Assembly (NCBI RefSeq): GCF_025963695.1
Contig: NZ_JAOQAH010000029.1
Location: forward strand, 1-64,000
Reading direction: 5' to 3'
Length of the DNA: 64,000 bases
Origin: Segetibacter sp.
GTDB taxonomy: Bacteria; Bacteroidota; Bacteroidia; Chitinophagales; Chitinophagaceae
Shown: positions 28,882 through 37,949 of the stretch, one piece after another
How positions within the stretch are numbered: position 1 is the stretch's first letter
How the letters are laid out: every line of letters begins with the position of its first letter
Notes under the pieces: generated by a model
Told to the model about the DNA's origin: nothing
The model's database searches: none
What the model saw: the letters and a program-made list of their open reading frames with translations, nothing else
Program-made: the position numbers and the translations under genes

Positions 28882-30624
28882 ATGCAAAAAAGGTGGAAAA
28901 TATTAGAGGCGGAAAATGAAAAAGTAATTGCTTTACAAGAAGCCCTAAAAATAAATCAGACGATATGCCAAATACTCGTTCAAAGAGGTTTTGATTCATT
29001 TGAGAAAGCAAAAAATTTCTTTAGGCCGCAGCTTTCACACCTTTTAGATCCGTGGTTGATGAAGGACATGGACAAGGCAGTTGATAGAATTTTATTAGCA
29101 AAAAGTAAGAACGAAAAGATTTTAGTCTATGGGGACTATGATGTAGATGGAACCACTTCCGTTGCCAGTATGTACCAGTTTTTAAGAGGCATTTATAAAA
29201 ATGTAGATTTTTATATTCCCCATCGTTACCGTGAAGGTTACGGAGTATCTAAAATAGGGATCGATTTTGCTAAAGAAAAAGGCTTTACCTTAATTATATC
29301 TCTCGATTGCGGCATCAAATCCGCTAGCCTGATTTCATACGCAGAAACAATAGGAATTGAATTTATCGTTTGTGATCACCATCTTCCTGACAACGAATTG
29401 CCGCCTGCGGTAGCTATACTCAATCCAAAACAAGAAGACTGCAAATATCCATACAAAGAATTATGTGGCTGCGGCGTAGGATTTAAACTGATGACCGCAA
29501 TAGCAGAAACATTAGGGCTGCCAGATGAAACTTATCTGTGCTATTTAGATCTTCTTGCCACCGCCATTGCGGCTGATATAGTTCCAATGACTGGCGAGAA
29601 CAGGGTGATGGCCTATTTTGGATTACAAAGAGTAAATAAAAATCCTTGCAATGGAATAAAAGCATTGATGCAATTAGCCGGAGTCCAAAAAGAAATGTTT
29701 ATCACAAACCTGGTATTTATAATCGCTCCGCGGGTTAATGCTGCCGGAAGAATGGACGATGCAAGAAAAGCCGTGCAGCTTTTTATAGAAAAAGATTGTG
29801 ACAGGGCATTAGAATTTGCTGAAATGCTTCATATTGATAATACGGAAAGACGTACAGCAGATACTACCATTACAGAGGAGGCTTTGGCGCTTATAGAAGA
29901 GAATGCACACATGGCAAACCGCAAATCTACAGTAGTTTACCAGGAGCATTGGCATAAAGGTGTGGTTGGGATAGTTGCATCGAGGTTAATAGAAAGTTAC
30001 CATCGACCCACGATTGTATTAACCAGGAGTGGCGAAGTAGCTGCAGGAAGTGCGCGAAGTGTTCCCGGGTTTAATTTGTATGAGGCCATTCACGCCTGTA
30101 AAGAACACTTACTAGGGTACGGGGGGCACTTTGCTGCGGCAGGAATGACGTTACTGCCAGAAAATATCGAAGCTTTCACTAACAAATTCGAACAGGTAGT
30201 AAGTGAAACTATTCACCAGGATTCTCTAACACCTGAAATTGTTATTGATGCGGAAGTATCTTTTAATGAATTAACACACTCTTTTTATAATATCATTAAT
30301 CAAATGGAACCCTACGGTCCGGAGAACTTACGTCCAGTCTTCGTCGTCAAAAATGTGGTGGATTCTGGAAATTCAAAATTGGTAAAAGATCAGCATATTA
30401 GGTTTTGTCTAAAACAACATAATTGCAGCTTTAAAGGTATCGGCTTTAATATGGCTGAAAAATTCACCCTGATTGAAAATAAAAACCCTCTGGATATAGT
30501 ATTTACTCTAGAAGAAAATGACTGGAATGGGCAGAAATCTTTGCAATTGAAAGTCATAGATTTAAGGCCTGCTGCAGATACTGCGGTCGAACCTTATATG
30601 GAAAAAGATGTCAACTTTAAATAA
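28882..30624 (+). CDS. recJ: single-stranded-DNA-specific exonuclease RecJ
   Basis: A 580-residue 5'-3' exonuclease used in recombination and mismatch repair. DHH-domain motifs: YGDYDVDGTTS near residue 79, SLDCGIKS near 147, CDHHLPDNE near 162 and APRVNAAGRMDDA near 282. The DHHA1 domain supplies GYGGHFAAAGMTL near 413. The C-terminal OB-fold region (SCSFKGIGFN) is present. It begins immediately after the prenyl synthase gene. Confidence 0.95.
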   Translation: MQKRWKILEAENEKVIALQEALKINQTICQILVQRGFDSFEKAKNFFRPQLSHLLDPWLMKDMDKAVDRILLAKSKNEKILVYGDYDVDGTTSVASMYQFLRGIYKNVDFYIPHRYREGYGVSKIGIDFAKEKGFTLIISLDCGIKSASLISYAETIGIEFIVCDHHLPDNELPPAVAILNPKQEDCKYPYKELCGCGVGFKLMTAIAETLGLPDETYLCYLDLLATAIAADIVPMTGENRVMAYFGLQRVNKNPCNGIKALMQLAGVQKEMFITNLVFIIAPRVNAAGRMDDARKAVQLFIEKDCDRALEFAEMLHIDNTERRTADTTITEEALALIEENAHMANRKSTVVYQEHWHKGVVGIVASRLIESYHRPTIVLTRSGEVAAGSARSVPGFNLYEAIHACKEHLLGYGGHFAAAGMTLLPENIEAFTNKFEQVVSETIHQDSLTPEIVIDAEVSFNELTHSFYNIINQMEPYGPENLRPVFVVKNVVDSGNSKLVKDQHIRFCLKQHNCSFKGIGFNMAEKFTLIENKNPLDIVFTLEENDWNGQKSLQLKVIDLRPAADTAVEPYMEKDVNFK

Positions 30625-30667
30625 CTTCCCATGCTTTATAAGATGCATCATCTTTTAAACTAAATGT

Positions 30668-31897
30668 ATGCCGCTGCTCGAAAAAGGAACGCTTTTTTGG
30701 TTACTGACGTTCACGTTTTTTGCCTCTTGTCAAAAAGAACTAACCTGTGTAGATTGTTACAGCGCCAACTCCACCAGGATTAATAGACCACCTATTGCCA
30801 ATGCTGGTACTGATCAAACGGTTTCCATAACAACCCATCAATTTAATCTTGATGGAAGTCTTTCAACTGACCCCGATAACAATATAACTGGTTACACCTG
30901 GACAAGTGTTGGCAGTTCACCAGTAGCGACGATGGCCGATGCTAGTGCGGTACAAACGGGGGTAACCGGATTTGTGGAGGGCACGTACCAATTTGAATTG
31001 AAAGTAACAGATTCTGAAGGGTTATTTGCAAAAGATACCATTGCAGTTATCATAAATAATTTCAATCAAGCTACTCCAGGTTGGACAAAGCTTCGCCCTG
31101 TACCACCAGACGATTTCTTCGTTGGTGGCAATCGCATAAATTTTTTAATTGGTATCCAGGACAAAGTATTTGCTGTAAGCAAGATTGGAACGTTTTGGTA
31201 CTATAATCTACAGGAAAACACATGGTCAAAAAAGGGCCAGCTACCAACCGAAAATGCCAGTTTAAATTTTTCGGTTGTATTTAGTATTAATAACGTCGGC
31301 TATGTTATCGGAAACGGCACTTCACGCCAATACGATGTGTTAACGAATCAATGGACAACAAAAAATAACGCCCCCGTTGGTCCTAACCACGTAGACTATT
31401 CAAGTCCGTTGATCATTGGTAACAAAGCTTATTTGGTAGGCAGCACCAACAGCCAGGTTACTGAGTATGATCCTTTGACCGATACGTATACACTTAAAAA
31501 TAGATTTCCAGGTGTAGCGCCTGAAACAGGTTTTGTTATTGACGGCGAAGGCTATTGCATTCAGAAAGACGGCAAGTGTTGGAAATACGACCTGCTTGCA
31601 GACACCTGGCAGCAGAAAAGCGGCTTACCAACATCGCTGTTTAACAAGAGTGGGTTTTCTCTAAACGGCTTTGGGTATATTATCACCGACTCTAATCACA
31701 CCGCTTCCAATCAAAATTTGCGCATGAAGGTTTGGCGCTATAGCCCTTCAGCTGACAAATGGAAGCAAATGGATGACGACTATCCGGGACAGGCGGCTTA
31801 CGAGGTAAGAACAGTTTCGGTGAATGGAACCGTTTATGCAGGTTTAGGTTATACCAGCGAAAATAAGGATGCCCTGGATTTTTGGAGCTTCAAATAG
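30668..31897 (+). CDS. lipoprotein with a PKD-like domain and kelch/beta-propeller repeats
   Basis: A 409-residue surface lipoprotein. The signal ends FFASC (lipobox). Residues 40-130 form a PKD/Ig-like domain (PPIANAGTDQTVSI, LDGSLSTDPDNNITGYTW, LKVTDSEGL). The rest is a kelch-type beta-propeller with repeated W-x-K and YDxLTDxY blades (VFAVSKIGTFWYYNL, ATQWTTKNNAP-like, YDPLTDTYTLKNRFP, YDLLADTWQQKSGLP). Such proteins bind glycans or proteins at the cell surface. Function is not known; the start is an ATG 44 bases after recJ. Confidence 0.8.
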   Translation: MPLLEKGTLFWLLTFTFFASCQKELTCVDCYSANSTRINRPPIANAGTDQTVSITTHQFNLDGSLSTDPDNNITGYTWTSVGSSPVATMADASAVQTGVTGFVEGTYQFELKVTDSEGLFAKDTIAVIINNFNQATPGWTKLRPVPPDDFFVGGNRINFLIGIQDKVFAVSKIGTFWYYNLQENTWSKKGQLPTENASLNFSVVFSINNVGYVIGNGTSRQYDVLTNQWTTKNNAPVGPNHVDYSSPLIIGNKAYLVGSTNSQVTEYDPLTDTYTLKNRFPGVAPETGFVIDGEGYCIQKDGKCWKYDLLADTWQQKSGLPTSLFNKSGFSLNGFGYIITDSNHTASNQNLRMKVWRYSPSADKWKQMDDDYPGQAAYEVRTVSVNGTVYAGLGYTSENKDALDFWSFK

Positions 31898-31937
31898 CCC
31901 ATGGCGCATCTAAATCAATTCCATATGAATTGGCTTG

Positions 31938-32075
31938 CTACTTATTACTGGCCGATACGTGATGCTCCATCGTGTCGTAACAGTCTTTCATAACTTCGTC
32001 ACGTTTAAAATCTTCCCACACTTTTATTTTTCTTGAATTAGATGGTCTGTCTACCCAGGTATTAACTGTTTTCCA
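31938..32075 (-). pseudogene. decayed C-terminus of a nucleoside-hydrolase-like gene
   Basis: A minus frame without a start ends in TAG: WKTVNTWVDRPSNSRK, then VWEDFKRDEVMKDCYDTM. Immediately upstream on the same strand (32093-32170) is a second remnant, in another frame, with the DANNELDDQHA hallmark of nucleoside-hydrolase N-termini. The intact middle (about 250 codons expected) is missing. An internally deleted pseudogene is the simplest reading. Confidence 0.5.
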
Positions 32076-32092
32076 CTAAAAAGCAGGTAGGC

Positions 32093-32173
32093 CTATGCAT
32101 GTTGGTCATCTAACTCATTGTTTGCATCCAAATTAAAAATCACCCTGGTCTTTAGTACTTGTTTGTTTACCAG
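32093..32173 (-). pseudogene. remnant N-terminus of a nucleoside-hydrolase-like protein
   Basis: Reads VLKTRVIFNLDANNELDDQHA then stop. In intact relatives (inosine-uridine nucleoside hydrolase-like proteins) this motif binds the catalytic calcium. No usable start precedes it (stop at 32174-32176). It lies directly before the C-terminal remnant. Confidence 0.5.
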
Positions 32174-32183
32174 TTACTGCCTT

Positions 32184-32222
32184 TCACTTATACCAATCCT
32201 GCATAACTTCGTTGGCTTTAAA
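32184..32222 (-). pseudogene. second copy of the same C-terminal tail
   Basis: FKANEVMQDWYK then stop, resembling FKRDEVMKDCY of the remnant at 31938. This suggests that two tandem paralogues once lay here and recombined or decayed. Short, so chance resemblance cannot be excluded. Confidence 0.35.
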
Positions 32223-32233
32223 CTACGCTTACT

Positions 32234-33454
32234 ATGATAGACCTTGATGAAAGTCTGCTGAAAAAATATGCACAGGTAATGGTGCACTATGCCCTTAATA
32301 ACGGCAATGGCATTAATAAAGGTGATACGGTTTTCCTGGTGGGGCAGGAATGTACTAAAGCACTTTTTGTGGCTATTGCAAAAGAGATTTATGAAACCGG
32401 CGGAAACGTAATAACTCATTATTTACCGAACAACACCAAAGACACTAGCCTTCCCCGCTTTCTACTTGAGAACGGAACCCAAGAACAAATAAGTTTTTTT
32501 GCGAAACCCTACTGGCAAGGTATTGTTGATGCCACAGACCACATTTTGTTTATTATTTCAGAGCCTGACATTCATTACCTGGAAGGACTGCCTTCTACTA
32601 GGATCAGTATGATGAACAGTGCCAGGGCACCTTATATGAAGATGCGGGAGGAGAAAGAGCAGGCAGGAAAGCTTTCGTGGTCGCTTTGCTTGTACGGAAC
32701 TCATTCAATGGCTAACGAAGCAGGGCTAACATTAGAGGAATACTGGGAGCAGATTATTGAGGCATGTTACCTGGGGGAAGATGATCCCGTAATGAAATGG
32801 AAGGCGGTGCAAAAAGAGATCGAAGACATAAAAGATAAGCTGGATTTGTTGGAAATTGAGAAATTGCACATAAAGGGTGACGATGTAGATCTTGAAGTGC
32901 AGATAGGTCGGCATAGGAAGTGGCTAAGCGGTGGCGGAAAAAACATTCCCAGCTTTGAAATATTTACATCCCCTGACTGGAGAGGCACCAACGGGTCTAT
33001 CAGTTTTAATCAGCCTCTATACTATTCAGGCAAACGTATTGCAGGTGTGTCACTGACTTTTGAAAATGGCGTTGTCGTTGCTTCGTCTGCAACAGAGAAC
33101 GAAGACGCATTGAAAGAAATGATAGCACAGGAGAATGCCGACAAGGTGGGAGAATTTTCATTGACAGACAAAAGGCACTCACGCATTACAAAATTTATGG
33201 CTACTACCCTTTTTGATGAAAACATGGGTGGAGAATTTGGCAATACACACATAGCCCTGGGTAACGCGTATAAGGATACATTTACAGGCGACATGTCAAC
33301 GGTTGCTGATAAACAGTGGTACGATATGGGCTATAACAGTTGCCCTAAAGTGCACACAGATATTATAAGCACCAGCAACAGGACTGTTACTGCCACGCTT
33401 CGCGATAACACTGAAAGAGTGATTTATAAAGATGGGCAGTTTATGTTGGACTAG
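32234..33454 (+). CDS. M29 family metallo-aminopeptidase
   Basis: A 406-residue cytoplasmic aminopeptidase of the thermophilic (AP-T) family. The NIPSFEIFTSPDWRGTNG block at about 239-256 supplies a metal-binding Glu. GGEFGNTHIALG (about 336-347) gives further His/Glu ligands, and KVHTDIIS near 375 the last His/Asp. The protein ends in the usual IYKDGQFM. The N-terminal alpha/beta domain (GDTVFLVGQECT) is typical. It releases N-terminal amino acids from peptides. It is a single gene whose start is preceded by decayed nucleoside-hydrolase fragments on the other strand. Confidence 0.9.
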   Translation: MIDLDESLLKKYAQVMVHYALNNGNGINKGDTVFLVGQECTKALFVAIAKEIYETGGNVITHYLPNNTKDTSLPRFLLENGTQEQISFFAKPYWQGIVDATDHILFIISEPDIHYLEGLPSTRISMMNSARAPYMKMREEKEQAGKLSWSLCLYGTHSMANEAGLTLEEYWEQIIEACYLGEDDPVMKWKAVQKEIEDIKDKLDLLEIEKLHIKGDDVDLEVQIGRHRKWLSGGGKNIPSFEIFTSPDWRGTNGSISFNQPLYYSGKRIAGVSLTFENGVVVASSATENEDALKEMIAQENADKVGEFSLTDKRHSRITKFMATTLFDENMGGEFGNTHIALGNAYKDTFTGDMSTVADKQWYDMGYNSCPKVHTDIISTSNRTVTATLRDNTERVIYKDGQFMLD

Positions 33455-33706
33455 ATCTGTATTAAATGCCTCGTTATTATAAGGAACAGAGCAATCTCTT
33501 TTCAATAGAAAGCACGTTTCCGCAACTATCAGGCTTAAACTTAAATAAACTTTCTGTTCTTTAACGGTTGTACCATACCCGAAAAAGAGTTCGAAAACGG
33601 TAACTAGGTAAAGAGTTCGAAGTGGTTTCAGTAACAAGCATGAAATTACAAATGCCGAAGCCACAGTAGCACAACCATTACATTAAGGCACGGCGGAAAA
33701 TTCAAG

Positions 33707-33738
33707 AAAGTATTCGTTCCTTTCTTGAATTTTTTTGC
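33707..33738 (+). terminator. intrinsic terminator
   Basis: ATTCAAGAAAG pairs with CTTTCTTGAAT around a nine-base loop and is followed by T7. It lies 250 bases past the aminopeptidase; the preceding A-run may let it work in both directions. Confidence 0.8.
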
Positions 33739-33822
33739 ATAACAAGGAACTGTATTAGGCCATTCTCGCTGTGGCTCTTAAAAAGACCTTTTATTGATAT
33801 ATTGATAATATGGCACTATACC

Positions 33823-33848
33823 AAAAAGCCCGTCAGTAAAACGGGCTC
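33823..33848 (-). terminator. intrinsic terminator of the carbonic anhydrase gene
   Basis: AGCCCGT and ACGGGCT pair around a seven-base loop; on the minus strand the stem is followed by TTTTTGG. It is 22 bases past the stop of the carbonic anhydrase gene. Confidence 0.85.
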
Positions 33849-33869
33849 CAAAACTAGTTTTTCCATTCT

Positions 33870-34541
33870 TCATGCCATTAGCAATTCTGCCTCCCTCGGT
33901 TTACTCATAATCATTGTGTCTTCGTAAAACTCAACCTGGCCCGATGCCACATCATACATTGCGCCTCCAATTCCAATTTTGCCTTCTTCCACCAACTCCC
34001 GTAGTATATTGCTTCTGTTCAAAATCTCCTCAACATTTCTTAGTACATTAATCCTTGCCACATTCTCTACAAAGTCAGGGTTGCCCGATGTTCTATTTTC
34101 TATCGTAGTTTTTTCGGCCTGTACTGCCGGCTGTATTTTAGAAAGCAATTTAGATAAATGCCCCATTTCTACATGGTCGCATGCACCTTTTACCGCACCA
34201 CACTTTGTATGACCCAATACTAAAATAAATTTTGAACCGGCAATTTTGCAGGCAAACTCCATGCTACCCAAAATATCATCATTAACAACATTGCCTGCTA
34301 TCCTAACACTAAAAATATCCCCGAGACCCTGATCGAAAATCAACTCGGCAGAGGTTCGGCTGTCTATGCAGCTCAAGATTACTGCAAAGGGCCATTGCCC
34401 GTCGCGGGTGGTGTTTACCTGCTCAAGTAAATCGCGGTGCATTTTAATGTTTTGTACAAAACGCTTGTTTCCTTCTTCTAATATTTTCAACGCCTCCTGC
34501 GGAGTAATTTTTTCCTGCAACTCTTTACTTAAAGTTCTCAT
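33870..34541 (-). CDS. beta-class carbonic anhydrase
   Basis: A 223-residue enzyme that interconverts CO2 and bicarbonate. Zinc ligands and catalytic dyad are all present: C58, D60 and R62 in LSCIDSRTS, and H111/C114 in LGHTKCGAVKG. The N-terminal extension with ALKILEEGNKRFVQN is typical of beta-CAs. No signal peptide is present, so it is cytoplasmic. Upstream lies dispersed element copy 8 (subtype B) at 133 bases, oriented toward the start. Confidence 0.95.
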   Translation of the reverse strand: MRTLSKELQEKITPQEALKILEEGNKRFVQNIKMHRDLLEQVNTTRDGQWPFAVILSCIDSRTSAELIFDQGLGDIFSVRIAGNVVNDDILGSMEFACKIAGSKFILVLGHTKCGAVKGACDHVEMGHLSKLLSKIQPAVQAEKTTIENRTSGNPDFVENVARINVLRNVEEILNRSNILRELVEEGKIGIGGAMYDVASGQVEFYEDTMIMSKPREAELLMA

Positions 34542-34673
34542 AGCTTAAAGATTTAAAGGTTAACTATGGCAACACAGACTTTTTTTAAAATTTACTCATT
34601 AAGGTTTTGATTGACGAATAGAACTGAAGCGGCTTAATTTTTTTTATCGGCGGCCGATACCTGCAGCATCACC

Positions 34674-34698
34674 CGTTGCGACGCTCCGTTCATCTGTA
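34674..34698 (-). repeat. dispersed element, copy 8 (subtype B)
   Basis: On the minus strand it starts CAGATGAACGGAGCGTCGC and continues AACGGG, oriented toward the carbonic anhydrase. With copies 3 and 11 it defines subtype B. Confidence 0.75.
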
Positions 34699-34784
34699 AC
34701 TCATTGTGCCACTTTGCGGTTCATTCCCCGTAATTAAAAAACAATTTCGAACTCCTTCTACGAGTAATAGAAATAAATCTCGGG

Positions 34785-35087
34785 TTAAGCCCAGTCGGGA
34801 GGAGGTGTATTAGGCGAGTTAAAAAAACTGTAATAGAGTTGATGATGCCGTAAAAGTACTGGAGCAATTTCTTCGACATTTATTGCCTCGAAATGAACAG
34901 CGAACGCAAGAGGGAAGGTATCATCAGCAGGTTTTTCGGTTTGCTTTTTCTCGCCTTTTCCTTTCCCGTCTTCTTTGTCTTGAAAACAAGTCTTTTCAAA
35001 ATCCGGCTTAAACATCCATGCACCATTTCCGGTAACAATTCTTATTCCTGCGCTAATAAGTAATATCGTTAGCAGAAACTTCAGCAT
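34785..35087 (-). CDS. small exported protein, unknown
   Basis: A 100-residue protein with a signal peptide (LKFLLTILLISAGIRIVTG), a lysine/glycine-rich charged stretch near 42-53, then a conserved-looking helical segment (AINVEEIAPVLLRHHQLYYSFF) and a proline-rich end. No family recognised. It is a single gene with spacers of 240 and 400 bases on either side. Confidence 0.6.
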   Translation of the reverse strand: MLKFLLTILLISAGIRIVTGNGAWMFKPDFEKTCFQDKEDGKGKGEKKQTEKPADDTFPLAFAVHFEAINVEEIAPVLLRHHQLYYSFFNSPNTPPPDWA

Positions 35088-35494
35088 AAAGCATTTTTAC
35101 AAAAAAATAATCAGCAAATTTTATGCGATTTCAAATGACTATTGCCTAAAGTGCTTAAATAGATAAAAAATGTCTTGCTTGTAATATTTTAAAATGAAAT
35201 ATTGGCAGCGCTTTTCGTTCGTTTGAAAGTTCGTCATTTATTATATTTTGCAGGCAAAGAAAAAATATGGGTACTTATGGAGCTATACCGCTCACTTATC
35301 ACTGTACTGCTATTTCTGTTAACATTTTTAAATAGTATTAAAAGCAGCTCAATTTGAAATTGAGGTCTTACAAAGAATGGCTTTTAATACTCCCGCAACG
35401 TGTTGCTGTATCGGGCTAACCAGTCCGATTTTTTCTACTGCTTTTAAACATGTCTTTATCTTTAATACCTAAACCGTTTCTGATATAGTCTTAC
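35088..35494. other. 407-bp spacer
   Basis: No annotated gene. From the ATG near 35277 a frame of about 47 codons begins MELYRSLITVLLFLLTFL, a possible single-helix membrane peptide, but nothing else supports it. The rest is AT-rich and must contain the channel gene's promoter. Confidence 0.35.
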
Positions 35495-36313
35495 ATGGAA
35501 AATGAAAATGAAAAAAGGTGGAGGATAAGGCTCCATGAGATCATTTACGAATCAAATACCAATGCGGGTAAGGCGTTCGACGTGTCGCTATTAATATTAA
35601 TTGTGGCAAGCATTGTAATCGTAATGCTGGATAGTATTGAGCGATGGCATAATATGTATGGCGTCTTGTTCTATAACCTCGAGTGGCTCTTTACCATCTT
35701 GTTTACCCTCGAGTATATCTTACGTTTACTAAGTATAAAAAGACCTTTGAGTTACGTCTTTAGCTTCCTTGGCATGATTGATCTGCTTGCGATTATTCCA
35801 GGTTACTTAAGTATAATCTATTCGGGTGCTCAATCCTTATTGGTATTTAGAGGACTTCGACTTCTAAGGATATTTAGAATATTTAAGCTCACCCACTTCC
35901 TTTCCGAGATGAAGTTTTTGGGAGGCGCCATAAAAGGAAGCCTTACGAAGATCAGTATATTTATGCTTGTTGTGTTAACACTGGTAATTATACTAGGCTC
36001 GCTGATGTATTTAATTGAGCGGGGAGAGAATGGCTTTACCAGTATACCAGAAAGCATTTACTGGGCAATTGTTACCATTACTACCGTTGGCTATGGGGAC
36101 ATTTCACCTGTAACGCCTTTGGGTAAGTTTGTTGCAAGTATTATTATGCTGATGGGTTATGGCATTATAGCCGTACCAACAGGTATCGTTACTACCGAAA
36201 TGGCCCGGGCAGCAAGCAAAAAGGAACAAAAAAACGAGGTTTGCCCCAATTGCAGTAAAGAAGGTCATGACCTGGACGCAAAGTATTGTAAGAATTGTGG
36301 AGCGTTACTTTAA
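35495..36313 (+). CDS. voltage-gated-type potassium channel with C-terminal zinc ribbon
   Basis: A 272-residue six-transmembrane Kv-type channel. S4 carries regularly spaced arginines (FRGLRLLRIFRIFKL, about 116-130), and the selectivity filter is TVGYGD in ITTVGYGDISPVTPLG. The cytoplasmic tail ends with CPNC and CKNC, a small zinc ribbon not typical of the basic family, which may act as an assembly or sensing module. It is a single gene; a decayed frame follows directly. Confidence 0.92.
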   Translation: MENENEKRWRIRLHEIIYESNTNAGKAFDVSLLILIVASIVIVMLDSIERWHNMYGVLFYNLEWLFTILFTLEYILRLLSIKRPLSYVFSFLGMIDLLAIIPGYLSIIYSGAQSLLVFRGLRLLRIFRIFKLTHFLSEMKFLGGAIKGSLTKISIFMLVVLTLVIILGSLMYLIERGENGFTSIPESIYWAIVTITTVGYGDISPVTPLGKFVASIIMLMGYGIIAVPTGIVTTEMARAASKKEQKNEVCPNCSKEGHDLDAKYCKNCGALL

Positions 36314-36558
36314 GAGGGGGTATACCAATAGCAGTCGCTGGCGGTATACCCGTTAGCCCAACAAAAGATGATTGGCAAGAGACCGAAGGAAGCGCTGTTT
36401 TTGCAGGTTGTATTGCCTATAGCTTAACAAGTATTCATCTTATTATAGCAGGAAGGCGAAATAAGCAAAAAGCTATTTCAGTAAGCTTAATAAAAAACAA
36501 AATTCCTGTAGCTGCTCTAAATGCAATAAGCTTTAAATACAACCAGGCGTCGCTTTAA
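36314..36558 (+). pseudogene. C-terminal fragment of a Bacteroidota membrane-protein family
   Basis: An 81-codon frame: GGIPIAVAGGIPVSPTKDDW then SLTSIHLIIAGRRNKQKAIS and an end of the type xLxFKYNQASL. It resembles the C-terminal end (IASGKNKRKAM-type turn) of a common secreted or membrane Bacteroidota protein family of unknown function. No start or N-terminal part is visible, since the channel stop codon precedes it. It is probably a truncated remnant. Confidence 0.35.
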
Positions 36559-36850
36559 AAATGCTTTTGAATTAGTTTAAGTTGGTAGATGATGCCCTTT
36601 AATTTTTAATGAGCTTTTTACTTGAAATTGTTTTGTAGCGAGTTAGCAATAATGCAACCAAAACTGACAAGTGCTGTTGTTAAAGAAGACCTTAACGCAT
36701 AAAAGCCTTACTACTGTTGTTAGTCGGGCACACAACGACCGCTGCTCGCACTCATCTCACCCCATCCCAAAAATCACTTTTATAATACAAAACTTACTTG
36801 CGAAGCCGCATGGTATGTCTCTTGCAGATTTGCACAGGATAAAACACGAC
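36559..36850. other. spacer before the DUF202 gene
   Basis: A plus frame runs through part of this stretch into the DUF202 gene, but its residues lack family similarity, so I treat it as leader. Confidence 0.4.
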
Positions 36851-37153
36851 ATGTACGAAACGAAAATTAATAAAGACCTTGTATTAAGAGAAAAGCTGGC
36901 AATTGAAAGAACCGTAATGGCGAACCAGAGAACACTACTTTCATTTTTGCGTACCTCTCTTTATTTTTCCATTGCTGGTTTAAGTATTAGTGAGCTGCTT
37001 GTTTTTAAATACGCAACTGTTGTAGTTGTTGTATTTTTTATTATTTCTTTTCTGCTGTTAATTGCAGGTGTTGCAACCTATTTAAGCCAGAAAAAGAAGA
37101 TTGCCAACAGCAGAAAGCAGGTGGGCGGCAATATAGACACAGAAGAAACATAA
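36851..37153 (+). CDS. DUF202 family membrane protein (YidH-like)
   Basis: About 100 residues. The family pattern is clear: NKDLVLREKLAIERTVMANQ, then TLLSFLRTSLYFSIAGLSI as the first membrane helix, and a second helix rich in valine. Function is unknown. The start at 36851 matches the usual family N-terminus; 36815 is an alternative and 36671 adds unrelated residues. Single gene. Confidence 0.8.
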   Translation: MYETKINKDLVLREKLAIERTVMANQRTLLSFLRTSLYFSIAGLSISELLVFKYATVVVVVFFIISFLLLIAGVATYLSQKKKIANSRKQVGGNIDTEET

Positions 37154-37202
37154 AGGCTCTTTTTGCCTTTTAAGCCTTTGCAACAGTTAAAATGCTACGC
37201 TA

Positions 37203-37592
37203 TTAATCCGCCCAGTAGTCTACTACCATAACCTCAGCCAAAAGCGGATCAACTGATTTGCTGAACGCTTTATGAATTGGGTGTGCACCATAAGTAGCTA
37301 AATCTTGTTCGTTGTGTACGGTAACGATAAAGCAATGAGTATACTTACCATTCTTTTTTTGGAAGGCTACATCGGCCCCGCCCTCAAAGTCTATTATTTG
37401 TGGAATTTGGGCTTTCAGGCTATAAAAATCTGTAGTTGCTTTTTGCATCTGTTCGGTTGTTATTTCAGGCTTAAACTTAAACGCCACTACATGGCGTAGC
37501 TTCTTTGCTTTAGGAGCATTAGCCTTTGACAAGGAACACGAACTAATGGTAGCAAGCATTATTAATAGAATGGCAAACTTCAGGCTCTTCAT
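37203..37592 (-). CDS. Dabb (stress-responsive A/B barrel) domain lipoprotein
   Basis: A 129-residue lipoprotein (IMLATISSCS lipobox). The Dabb domain is typical: LRHVVAFKFKPEITTEQM, FEGGADVAFQKKNGKYTHCFIVT and YGAHPIHKAFSKSVDPLLAEVMVVDY. This dimeric ferredoxin-like fold is found in proteins of varied function; export as a lipoprotein is common in Bacteroidota. Confidence 0.85.
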   Translation of the reverse strand: MKSLKFAILLIMLATISSCSLSKANAPKAKKLRHVVAFKFKPEITTEQMQKATTDFYSLKAQIPQIIDFEGGADVAFQKKNGKYTHCFIVTVHNEQDLATYGAHPIHKAFSKSVDPLLAEVMVVDYWAD

Positions 37593-37949
37593 GCTTTGAT
37601 TTTTATATTTCTAGAATGTTTGTTGGTGGGCATGCGCCAAATATAACCTTTATAAGATCTTATTCTGTCTCCTTTGCAGACGTTCTTCCCCGCAAACCAG
37701 GATGCACGTATGCTGTTGGTGAAGTACACTCAACAGTGGCAGAATGAGGCATAATTGCAATCATGAAGAAAGCCACATACATATTCTACCGATAAACGAA
37801 ATGCGACGCAACGATGATTCATTAGGATTACCTCAGCTTGTACCAAAAAAATAATCATCTCCCCTACCACGGTGTTTTTACCTTTATTGTTGTTGCTTTC
37901 ACCTATCTCAGTTAGAATTGTTACAACTTGCAGCCCGATGGTTTAATAT
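37593..37949. other. 357-bp divergent spacer
   Basis: No gene seen. It holds the partial dispersed element copy 9 and must contain both divergent promoters. Confidence 0.4.
37803..37817 (+). repeat. dispersed element, copy 9 (partial, A1 core)
   Basis: Only the core GCGACGCAACGATG is intact; the GTACAAG half is replaced. It is directed toward the BamA-like gene. Confidence 0.55.

Larger units (their letters stand above)
33455..33869. other. spacer between convergent genes
   Basis: Contains the two terminators listed separately. A frame ending LRHGGKFKKVFVPF overlaps the first hairpin and is probably chance. No gene recognised. Confidence 0.4.
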
